Shown: positions 9,001-16,525 of the stretch, one piece after another
Layout: each line of letters starts with the position of its first letter
How positions within the stretch are numbered: the first letter of the stretch is position 1
DNA from: Actinobacillus seminis
Lineage (GTDB): Bacteria > Pseudomonadota > Gammaproteobacteria > Enterobacterales > Pasteurellaceae
Assembly (NCBI RefSeq): GCF_002263215.1
Contig: NZ_NLFK01000005.1
Coordinates: 124,001 to 188,000 of the forward strand
Direction of reading: 5' to 3'
DNA length: 64,000 nucleotides
Notes under the pieces: generated by a model
What the model was told of the DNA's origin: nothing
The model's database searches: none
Seen by the model: the letters and a program-made list of their open reading frames with translations, nothing else
Translations under genes and position numbers: made by a program

Positions 9001-9656
9001 TCCGACAGCTTTAGGTCTGAAGGAAAAATAATTTAAACCGGCATCCAAGCGTGCAATATAGGGTTGACTGTCATTAACATTCCCTGCGGTTGCGAAGGTA
9101 TCTAAAATAATGCCGTGTTTGCCTTCCACGGTGCGATGGTCAAGATAGAAAAAACCTTTCGGTTTTCCATCTCGTGTCATAAAACCGCTCTCAAGGTCGG
9201 TTTTACTGACTTTAGTATCCTTTTTTTGACTGTTTCAGTTGCCTTTAACGGCTTTTTTCCGTATACCTCTCGCTCTGTGGCAATATCGGCATTCGGTTGT
9301 TCAATGTATTGACTTACTCGCACTTCACGTTCTTCATTGCGATACTTGTTTTTATTCGCGAAAGACATTCGCACAAATCAACGATAAGCAACATTGACTT
9401 CAATCTCTTTGACGAGCTGGCGTTCGCTTTTAATTCCAAAAATGTAGCCAAGTAGCATAATTTTAAATAGGCGAACAGGGTCGACTGCAGGGCGACCATT
9501 ATCTTGGCAATAAAGGTGTGCAACTTCATCGCGAATAAATTCGAAATCAATCGCTTTATTGATTTTACGGACAAAACGGTCTTTAGGTACGAGCTGTTCA
9601 AGACTTATCCTCTTGAACTCATATTGAGGGGATTGGGTATTTTTGAGCATAAGCAT
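9000..9656 (-). pseudogene. decayed IS1182-family transposase
   Basis: The N-terminal piece (9656-9378) is typical of IS1182-type DDE transposases: MLMLKNTQSPQYEFKRISLE, then LVPKDRFVRKINKAI and DPVRLFKIMLLGYIFGIKSE. It stops at VNVAYR; reading resumes as NKNKYRNEEREV with roughly 60 expected residues deleted in between. A frameshift in an A7 run near 9219-9226 separates this from KTDLESGFMTRDGKPKGFFY and LDHRTVEGKHG. The C-terminal half after RPKAVG is missing. The element is therefore non-functional and truncated at one end. Fragments of the terminal repeat may remain near 9675-9712 (AAACCT and AGGTTT). Confidence 0.85.
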
Positions 9657-9729
9657 TTCCTCTGTTCGATATGCTTATTAGCTCAAACCTCCAGATAAAT
9701 GTCCAAAGGTTTGTCAGCGGTCTGAAATC

Positions 9730-9745
9730 GGTGGCAATTGCCACC
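9730..9745. repeat. perfect 16-bp palindrome
   Basis: GGTGGCAATTGCCACC is a perfect palindrome, extended with one mismatch per side by AAAT/ATTT. It lies 20 bp beyond the final stop of the broken adhesin gene. Its role is unknown; it has no U-tract and is a poor terminator. Confidence 0.5.
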
Positions 9746-9765
9746 AATTTAGCGTTCAATCAATC

Positions 9766-10796
9766 TTAATTAAACACACCGCTCACACCGACACGGAAAC
9801 CCACATCGCCTCTTATCGCTTTGGAAACCCCACCGAATAACGACCAATTGCCGCTCTCCGCCGTTCTTCCGAAAGACACCGCAACCGCCTGTTCACCGCC
9901 ATAGTGAGCCGCCCCAGCCGCATAGCTCCATTTTCCCGCCACAAACGTTTTTTTTTAAACGCCATCGCCGTCGCTATCCCCGCTTTCAACTCTTTATTGA
10001 TATGCTCGATTCTTTCGTTTGTCGCATACAGTTAGCTACCGTTAATGGCATCGGTCGACGTTTTAGACACCAACCCCGCCGCCACATTTTGGATACGGCG
10101 TTCATTGCCTTTGCTTCCCACAGATACCACGCCTTTAGCCTCTACGCCGGCGTAATCTCCGGTAACTTTACCGATGCCTGAAGTGTTACTTGGTGCAGTG
10201 TAAGCGGAACTATCGCCTAGGAAGACGGAATTATCAGTGCTAACGTCAATATTACGACCGATAACGGTAGTTTTAGTTCCTTTGTTTACTACATTACTAC
10301 CAATTGAGAATGAATATTCTTTATGTGTTTGTACATCGTTACCAACACTTAATGAACGATCACCGTACACTTTTGCTTGCGCGCCAATTGCTTGTGAACG
10401 CAAACCATTAGCTTCGGCATCCCAACCAATAGCAGTAGAAATCTCTCCTTTTGCTTTTGCTTGTGCACCAAAAGCATTTGCCCAATTATTGGTATAAGTA
10501 TTTCTACCAAAAGCATAAGATGATATCCCTTTTGCTTCTGCCGTATCACCTATTGCCGCTGAAAAATTATTGCTTGCTTTAGCTAATCTACCCACTGCAA
10601 TAGCTTGAACTCCTGCATTTGCATTATAACCGGCGGCAATACCGTAGTTATTTGCCTCTGCGTTTTCTCCCTTGGTAATAGAGGTATGAATTGCTGCAGC
10701 TACAGCGGTAGAAATTAATGTCGCTCCAACAGCGACTGACATTAATTTAACGTTCTTAGAAAATGATTGAATTGATTTATTGCGGTAAATAATCAT
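9766..10796 (-). pseudogene. short trimeric autotransporter adhesin (YadA-like), broken
   Basis: Surface adhesin of the type V secretion class. The open part (10796-10032, 254 residues) has a signal region (KNVKLMSVAVGATLISTAVA), about ten YadA-head repeats of the form AxAxGxxAxA, and the stalk-neck motif GNERRIQNVAAG...STDAINGS. There TAA (10034-10032) replaces the Gln codon of the normal INGSQLYA. The same frame continues LYATNERIEHINKELKAGIA up to a run of nine A (plus 9948-9956), after which the membrane anchor is one base out of frame: TFVAGKWSYAAGAAHYGGEQ and on to a final FN-stop at 9766-9768. An intact gene would encode about 343 residues. Without the anchor the product cannot be displayed. 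Confidence 0.88.
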
Positions 10797-10816
10797 AAAT
10801 AACCTATTAATTAGTC

Positions 10817-10939
10817 AAAAAAAATACCCCGCTAATTGATAACGAGGAACATGTCACCACTCAACGGATTTATACCGTTATAGTGAATTAAAGCCCCGAT
10901 AGCCTAAAAACGGGCAGAGCTACCGCAATTGTATGCGGT
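10817..10939 (-). ncRNA. structured leader RNA or small RNA with terminator, ahead of the adhesin gene
   Basis: On the minus strand four hairpins follow each other: ACCGCA/TGCGGT (10922-10939), GCCCG/CGGGGC (10893-10915), AACGG/CCGTT (10863-10879), and CCTCGTTA/TAGCGGGG (10827-10847, with two G-U pairs) followed by TA and eight U (10817-10824). The last is a good rho-independent terminator only 20 nt before the adhesin ATG. This could be an attenuator leader or an independent small RNA. I do not recognise the family with certainty. Confidence 0.6.
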
Positions 10940-11326
10940 TGTACAATCCCATATTTAAAAAAACTATCAATTTTTTATTAAAATTTTGCGTTTTTTTAAC
11001 TTAATTTAAGTTAAGGAAAAAAGTTGGGATTAAAAAAGAAGATATAAGAAGATATATGTTGAAAGATCCTATTGACTTTCTTTTGTTTGCTTTGTATAGC
11101 TCATAAATAAGGAATGACATATTTCGGTTCAACAAAATAATCGGGAAACCCGAAAGTGATAGCGGTAAATATCAAGACTTAAAGCGCAAATGTTTTGCTG
11201 ACAATGCGGTAAAATTTAATAATGTTTGTAACACTAACATGCAAAAAAACCTTAAACCGGTATTTTTTATCAAAAAATATTGTTACAATCCGAACAAAAT
11301 TCTTACCAATAATAAACCGTAAATGT
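10940..11326. other. AT-rich intergenic stretch before the glycosyltransferase island
   Basis: No gene is supported here. It contains a palindrome AACTTAA-T-TTAAGTT (10998-11012) and a small CGGG/CCCG hairpin near 11144. In-frame codons extend the following glycosyltransferase frame back to ATG 11222, but homology does not support using them. Promoters for both flanking, divergent units should lie here. Confidence 0.5.
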
Positions 11327-12157
11327 ATGCAAAATTACGTCATTAGTTTAAAAAGTGCCGTTTTACGACGGAAACATATTGAAAAAACCTTTTCTTCCCA
11401 ACAGATTGATTTTCGTTTTTTTGATGCCTTTGATTTTTCCGAGGGGGGGGGCGAAAGTCTTATCGATCAACTCATCCCGAATTTAAATCAGACCGCTTTA
11501 ACCAAAGGCGAGAAAGGTTGTTTTATGAGTCATCTTTTGTTGTGGAAAAAATGCGTCGATGAACAACTCCCGTATATTTGTATTTTTGAAGACGATGTTG
11601 TTTTAAGCGATAATGCGGCGGATTTTTTAAAGAAAGACGATTGGTTAAAAGAGCGGTTTGATTTCAAGGATTTTTTTGTTTTAAAATTGGAAACCTTTTT
11701 AATGAAAATCAGATTGGAAAATGTGCCGATAAGTTCTTTTCAGGGAGAGCGATTTGAACGATTAAAATCGACTCATTACGGTACGGCAGCTTATATTATT
11801 TCCCGTCAGGCAGCAAAGACCCTGTTAGAAACCGTGCATCAATTGAGCATAGACGATCTTTTACCGATTGATCATATTCTGTTCAATAAATTTCTCAATG
11901 ATTATACAGTTTATCAAATCAATCCTGCTATCGTCATACAAGAATTACAGTTAAATCAGCAAAATGCGTTATTTTCCAGTCAAATTGAAGAAGAAAGATC
12001 CCTTGAAAGAGCAAAGGTGAAAAATCTAACAAAAAAAACGATTTGGCAGAAATTGTCCCGTGAGCTTTACCGTTTTAAGAGAAAATGGAAAGAAAAACGG
12101 ATGCTAAGAAGACTAAGAGTTGTGAAGTTTTATCAAGTACAGGAAGAAAAGAAATGA
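11327..12157 (+). CDS. glycosyltransferase family 25 (LOS type), with nine-G tract
   Basis: Glycosyltransferase of family GT25, the group of Haemophilus lipooligosaccharide sugar transferases such as Lex2B and Lic2A, acting in the cytoplasm on the growing LOS core. Start ATG 11327 gives MQNYVISLKSAVLRRKHIEK, the same start as the paralogue at 13131; an in-frame ATG at 11222 would add 35 unlikely residues. The EDD motif of the family is in CIFEDDVVL. A run of nine G (11443-11451) near codon 40 encodes consecutive Gly. A basic C-terminal tail suggests membrane contact. The first 370 bp are almost identical to the gene at 13131. Its stop overlaps the next start (ATGA at 12154). The sugar specificity cannot be told. 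Confidence 0.88.
   Translation: MQNYVISLKSAVLRRKHIEKTFSSQQIDFRFFDAFDFSEGGGESLIDQLIPNLNQTALTKGEKGCFMSHLLLWKKCVDEQLPYICIFEDDVVLSDNAADFLKKDDWLKERFDFKDFFVLKLETFLMKIRLENVPISSFQGERFERLKSTHYGTAAYIISRQAAKTLLETVHQLSIDDLLPIDHILFNKFLNDYTVYQINPAIVIQELQLNQQNALFSSQIEEERSLERAKVKNLTKKTIWQKLSRELYRFKRKWKEKRMLRRLRVVKFYQVQEEKK
11443..11451 (+). repeat. poly-G tract (nine G) in a glycosyltransferase gene
   Basis: Nine consecutive G in the coding sequence, in frame here. The duplicated copy at 13246-13251 has six G. Gains or losses not divisible by three would shut the gene off, so the site can support phase variation by slipped-strand mispairing. Confidence 0.85.
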
Positions 12158-13101
12158 ATATTCTATTTAGTTGCGATAATAATTATGCTCCTTATTTGGC
12201 GGTAACGCTTTCAAGTATTTTAAAATCCGAGTTTAATTCTGCAACCAATCAACGAATTCGATTCTTTTTATTAAGTGCCGGTGTTTCTGAGGACAATAAA
12301 CATTATTTAAAGAAACTGGTCGAACATTATCATTGCCAATTGGAAATTATTGAAGTTGATCTCGGTGAATTGGCAGATTTACCGAATACTATAGGCTATA
12401 TTTCTGCCGCAACCTATATTCGATTAAAATTAGCCGATTATTTAAAAGTTTATTCGCTTAAAAGATTAATTTATTTGGATATAGATATTTTGGTACACCA
12501 AAGTCTTTATCCGTTGTGGAAAACCGATTTAGGCGGAAAATCCATCGGTGCGTGTTATGACAATTTTATTGAACCTTCCAAATCGGATTACAAAGAAAAA
12601 TTAGGGTTTTCTTCATCTCATTATTATTTTAATACCGGCGTATTGTTGATTGGTGTTGAAAAATGGCAGACTAAAAATGTTTTTAAACGAGCGATGGATT
12701 GGACAACATACTGTCAAGACAATCACATTGAATTTCTTTACCAAGATCAAGATATGTTGAATCATATCTTTGAAAATGATGTCAACTATTTAGATTTAAG
12801 ATATAACTTTAATTTTAATATTTTCTCCCGTTTGAGAAAGAAAAGGCAATCTAAAATACCGTTAAAACCGGAAGAAAAGGTAACCATGCCGATTGCTGTT
12901 TCCCATTTTTTAGGACCGAAAAAAGCATGGCATAGCCAAAATCAGTGTGCAGCATTAAAAGCATCAAAATTTGTCGAACTTTTTGAGCAATTGGAAAATC
13001 GCCCTAAAGATTGGACGATAAATACAAAGAGATCGTTCTTACTGAAAATAAAACAAAAAATAAAGGAAATAGAATACCGCTATCGGTATGGCATTTATTA
13101 G
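12154..13101 (+). CDS. glycosyltransferase family 8 (LgtC-like)
   Basis: Retaining GT8 transferase using a UDP-sugar, usually UDP-galactose or UDP-glucose, for LOS outer-core extension. The start ATG 12154 overlaps the preceding stop and gives MNILFSCDNNYAPYLAVTLS, the conserved GT8 N-terminus. The metal-binding DxD motif is in YLDIDILVH and later family motifs YFNTGVLLI, DQDMLN and HFLGPKKAW are present. It is 315 residues long with a basic C-terminal tail. An in-frame ATG at 12085 would place 23 residues inside the upstream gene and is rejected. Translational coupling to the GT25 gene is likely. Confidence 0.9.
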   Translation: MNILFSCDNNYAPYLAVTLSSILKSEFNSATNQRIRFFLLSAGVSEDNKHYLKKLVEHYHCQLEIIEVDLGELADLPNTIGYISAATYIRLKLADYLKVYSLKRLIYLDIDILVHQSLYPLWKTDLGGKSIGACYDNFIEPSKSDYKEKLGFSSSHYYFNTGVLLIGVEKWQTKNVFKRAMDWTTYCQDNHIEFLYQDQDMLNHIFENDVNYLDLRYNFNFNIFSRLRKKRQSKIPLKPEEKVTMPIAVSHFLGPKKAWHSQNQCAALKASKFVELFEQLENRPKDWTINTKRSFLLKIKQKIKEIEYRYRYGIY

Positions 13102-13130
13102 ACAAGAATTTTTTGAGATAGGTGAATCAT

Positions 13131-13922
13131 ATGCAAAATTATGTCATTAGTTTAAAAAGTGCCGTTTTACGACGGAAACATATTGAAAAAACCTTTTCTT
13201 CCCAACAGATTGATTTTCGTTTTTTTGATGCCTTTGATTTTTCCGAGGGGGGCGAAAGTCTTATCGATCAACTCATCCCGAATTTAAATCAGACCGCTTT
13301 AACCAAAGGCGAGAAAGGTTGTTTTATGAGTCATCTTTTGTTGTGGAAAAAATGCGTCGATGAACAACTCCCGTATATTTGTATTTTTGAAGACGATGTT
13401 GTTTTAAGCGATAATGCGGCGGATTTTTTAAAGAAAGACGATTGGTTAAAAGAGCGGTTTGATTTCAAGGATTTTTTTGTTTTAAAATTGGAAACCTCAT
13501 TAATGAAAGTACGGTTACAGAAAACGAATATTGTTGAATTTCAAAAAAGAAAATTTGAGCGGCTAAGATCGCTTCATTATGGTGCGGCAAATTATATTAT
13601 TTCCTACCAAGCGGCAAAAACTTTCTTAAAAATCATGTATAAACTTGAAGTCGTGGAAATTGCAGAAATCGATCGAATGCTTTTTGAGCAATTTCTTAAT
13701 CAATACACAATTTATCAGCTGAATCCGGCGATTGCGATACAAGAATTAGCACTCAATAAACAATATTCCGTGCTTTCCAGCCAACTTGAAGAAGAAAGAC
13801 GAATTGGAAAGGAAAAAGTTGAAGTAAAGCATACCGTTTTACAAAAATTACTGCGTGAAATTCTCCGCCTTAAAAGAAAGTATAAAGAAGGCGGAAAACG
13901 TCGAACGGTTTTATTTTCTTAA
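13131..13922 (+). CDS. glycosyltransferase family 25, paralogue with six-G tract
   Basis: Second GT25 transferase in the cluster. ATG 13131 is preceded by AGGTGA (13120-13125); an upstream GTG at 13122 is possible. Residues 1 to about 123 are nearly the same as the product of the gene at 11327 (one Gly fewer in the SEGGESL segment), including FEDDVVL. After ETSLMK the sequence diverges to about half identity (RLQKTNIVEFQKRKFERLRS and on), so the acceptor-specific half differs. The product has 263 residues with a basic tail. It probably ends the three-gene plus-strand operon beginning at 11327. Confidence 0.88.
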   Translation: MQNYVISLKSAVLRRKHIEKTFSSQQIDFRFFDAFDFSEGGESLIDQLIPNLNQTALTKGEKGCFMSHLLLWKKCVDEQLPYICIFEDDVVLSDNAADFLKKDDWLKERFDFKDFFVLKLETSLMKVRLQKTNIVEFQKRKFERLRSLHYGAANYIISYQAAKTFLKIMYKLEVVEIAEIDRMLFEQFLNQYTIYQLNPAIAIQELALNKQYSVLSSQLEEERRIGKEKVEVKHTVLQKLLREILRLKRKYKEGGKRRTVLFS

Positions 13923-13962
13923 CGCCTACCGTACTTTTTTCATTACTATATCCGTTATCACA

Positions 13963-14730
13963 TTAATTATTTTTCCGCCAGTAGCATAGGCGTTTGATGT
14001 GATCGGATAAATTGGACATTTCACGGCGAAACTTAATTTTTAAAGTTCGTTGTGATTTGCCTTTTTCTATTGGGGTTTGGCTTTCTTTGCTGTAATCGGG
14101 TTTGACACAAGGCGGATTAACACCTAAAAAGTCCAACCCGTTTTCGTAATATCGATCCATGGTAATATCCAAATCATAGATCCACTCATCTGCGTAATCC
14201 AAAAGCTTTTTAGCGGCTTGCGGCGTGATAAAATATCCCGTTGCGTTACTGTAGCCAAAATAATGCCGTTCCAATTTTGTATCACTGTTCGGCAGAGAAG
14301 CAATCGGCTTTATTTTGCGTTTTCGAGCATTGGAATGTGTCAACCAAAAAAACTCAAATTGATTTTCGGGTGATCCGCAAAATTGCCAAACATCCATAAA
14401 ATTTTCCTGCAAAATAGCATCATCTTCTAAAATAATGTAGTTTTTATTTTCAACAAAACATCTCTCCCACGCCAAATAATGGCTGGCAAAACAACCTAAT
14501 TGACCTAAGGTCATTCGGCTGCCTTTCCTTAGGTAGCGTTCTTGCTCGTTATATTTAAAAAAAAGCGGATAATGCGGATTGTCTTTTCCGTTAATTGCGG
14601 TAAAAAATTCGTAATTGAGTGGAGAATTGGGATTTTTTGAGATTAAATCTTCAAATTGGTTTGCCATAAATTCACGGCGTAATATTGCGTTTTTTAAATT
14701 AATAATTAGAATGTCTGTTGTTTTTTTCAT
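13963..14730 (-). CDS. glycosyltransferase family 25, divergent member
   Basis: Third GT25-type LOS transferase, on the opposite strand and not a recent copy of the other two. It begins MKKTTDILIINLKNAILRRE, carries the GCFASHYLAW box and the EDD motif in YIILEDDAIL, and ends in a basic tail (RREMSNLSDHIKRLCYWRKN). The 255 residues are usual for the family. Convergent with the gene ending at 13922 and divergent from the GT2 gene starting at 14804. Substrate is unknown. Confidence 0.86.
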   Translation of the reverse strand: MKKTTDILIINLKNAILRREFMANQFEDLISKNPNSPLNYEFFTAINGKDNPHYPLFFKYNEQERYLRKGSRMTLGQLGCFASHYLAWERCFVENKNYIILEDDAILQENFMDVWQFCGSPENQFEFFWLTHSNARKRKIKPIASLPNSDTKLERHYFGYSNATGYFITPQAAKKLLDYADEWIYDLDITMDRYYENGLDFLGVNPPCVKPDYSKESQTPIEKGKSQRTLKIKFRREMSNLSDHIKRLCYWRKNN

Positions 14731-14803
14731 GCTTCATTCTCAATGATCGACTTTTCTGATATTATACAAGAATATAACATAAAAATGATTTTGGTGTGAA
14801 TAA

Positions 14804-15820
14804 ATGGATATGAATAAATTGGTTTCTGTTCTTGTCCCTGCGTATAATGTTTCCTCTTATGTTCGAGAAGCCCTATCCTCCGTACTTGCACAAACTTATA
14901 AGCATCTTGAAATTATTGTGATCGATGACGGTTCAACAGATAATACCGGCGAAATTCTAAATCAACTTGCCAAAAGCGATACCCGTTTGCGGATTATTCA
15001 TAATGAAAAAAATATCGGGATTATCAAAACCTTGAATAAAGGATTGAACTTAGCAAAAGGGGATTATATTGCCAGAATGGATGCAGACGATCTTATCGTG
15101 CCGGATTGGATTGAAAAAATTCTCAACAGAATGGAAAACGAACCGCACATTTTCGCAATGGGCGGTTCGTTACAAATTTTATCATCAAACACGGGAAAAC
15201 TGGCTAAAATCTATAAAAACGGCGAAATTTTTCAATATCCGACAGAACACGATGACATTATCCGCACCTTGCCTTTCGACAATCCGATGGCACACCCGAC
15301 GATGGTTATGCGAGCCGAAATTTTCTCCCGTAACGGATTGCGTTACGATGAACATTATCCGAAAGCGGAAGATTATAAATTATGGCTTGAAATCAGTAAA
15401 ATCGGGCAATTAGCAAACCTTCCCGACGTGTTGCTACAGTATCGTATTCACGAAAATCAGACTTCCTCAATGCATAATCAACAACAGATCAGTACCGCAA
15501 GAAAAATACGTTTTGAAGCCGCCAACCGTTTTTTTGAGATTATCGGGTTAACCTCGCAGTTGCCTTATGATTTTAATGCGAAATCGTTGCATTTATTGAC
15601 AGCGGAAATTGATGAAAAAAACGCGGAAATTTGTGTGAAAGATCAGCACATTTTATCGAAAATTGTCGCTTCATTGATATTGTCTTTATCGGAGCTTGCG
15701 TTAAAAGATTGGTTGATATTTTTATCGGCGAAAAAATATCAGCGTTATCGGAGGGGAGTAATGAAAAAATTGTTCAAAAAATATTTCAATCACCGCAATT
15801 ACGGTATTTACGGTAAATAA
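14804..15820 (+). CDS. glycosyltransferase family 2
   Basis: Inverting GT-A transferase of family GT2. The N-terminal nucleotide-sugar fold shows SVLVPAYNVSSYV, the DDGSTDNT motif near residue 45 and the metal-binding DADD in ARMDADDLI; the KAEDYKLW box that follows is usual in LOS and polysaccharide transferases. The C-terminal 120 residues are less conserved and basic. Length 338. ATG 14804 is used; ATG 14810 is equally possible. It probably adds a hexose or hexosamine in LOS assembly, judged from its neighbours. Confidence 0.88.
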   Translation: MDMNKLVSVLVPAYNVSSYVREALSSVLAQTYKHLEIIVIDDGSTDNTGEILNQLAKSDTRLRIIHNEKNIGIIKTLNKGLNLAKGDYIARMDADDLIVPDWIEKILNRMENEPHIFAMGGSLQILSSNTGKLAKIYKNGEIFQYPTEHDDIIRTLPFDNPMAHPTMVMRAEIFSRNGLRYDEHYPKAEDYKLWLEISKIGQLANLPDVLLQYRIHENQTSSMHNQQQISTARKIRFEAANRFFEIIGLTSQLPYDFNAKSLHLLTAEIDEKNAEICVKDQHILSKIVASLILSLSELALKDWLIFLSAKKYQRYRRGVMKKLFKKYFNHRNYGIYGK

Positions 15821-15870
15821 GTAAGTCTAAAAATAACGGGCATTGTATAAAAAACAAAAAAGGCGGAATA

Positions 15871-16305
15871 ATGATCTGCACCCCAAAAGTTGCACGTGAA
15901 TTGTTGGGTATGTCCCAATATGAGGCTGCTGAACATATTGGGCATGTTCACCAACTCTCATGGACATTTTGGGAAACCGGTGAGCGATCAATTAAGGAAG
16001 ATGTTGAAAAAACAATAAATTTTTTACTTGAAAAACGAAGAGAAATAATTCTCCAATTTGTTAATGGTCAAGATAGAAATAAAGCCAAAAAAGTGGCGGT
16101 TATTTATTATCCGACCCCCGATTTCTGTTCAAGTTATCTTGAGTGAAAATTCAGTCAAAATTTAGCGAGGACATTAACCCTCGATTTTGATGCAGTTCTA
16201 ATCGAATTCAATTATGAAGATTTTAAAGAGTTCATTGTTAAAAATGGGCTAACAGATACGCCCGCCACACGTGAGCAATGGACTACTACTAAAATAAAAG
16301 ATTAA
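15871..16305 (+). pseudogene. YdiL/Aca2-like HTH protein interrupted by TGA
   Basis: Small DNA-binding protein of the YdiL (DUF1870) group, whose N-terminal helix-turn-helix is shared with the anti-CRISPR-associated regulator Aca2. The first 91 codons read MICTPKVARELLGMSQYEAA and later WTFWETGERSI, the HTH with its characteristic W..WE..E element. TGA at 16144-16146 then interrupts, and the same frame continues KFSQNLARTLTLDFDAVLIE to TAA 16303-16305. In E. coli YdiL the matching stretch is DWKIYQSVA, so the TGA stands exactly where the conserved Trp should be (TGG to TGA). A truncated 91-residue product might still bind DNA. Confidence 0.8.
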
Positions 16306-16326
16306 TTAAAATCCGCTGTAAAATCG

Positions 16327-16371
16327 AAATATTTTGCATAGCATTTAAAATTCACGCTATGCAAAATATTT
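16327..16371. repeat. perfect 16-bp-arm inverted repeat
   Basis: Arms AAATATTTTGCATAGC (16327-16342) and GCTATGCAAAATATTT (16356-16371) flank a 13-nt loop. It lies 21 bp beyond the YdiL-like gene and about 150 bp before ettA. It could end transcription of the island, though no clean U-run follows. Confidence 0.6.
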
Positions 16372-16525
16372 TGCGCGCTTACAAAAAAACTCAAATAAAT
16401 GCTATAAAATACAATATGTTATATACATATTTTTGTAAATAATTTTATTTATCTAAAAACTTACAAAACCAATAAATTTCAAGTAAAATGACCGCACTTT
16501 TTTTAATCTAACAATGAGAAAATTT

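Noticed and set aside
15871-16305. Selenocysteine or recoded UGA in the YdiL-like gene
   Set aside because: No SECIS-like hairpin is evident after the TGA, and a TGG to TGA mutation at a conserved Trp explains it more simply.
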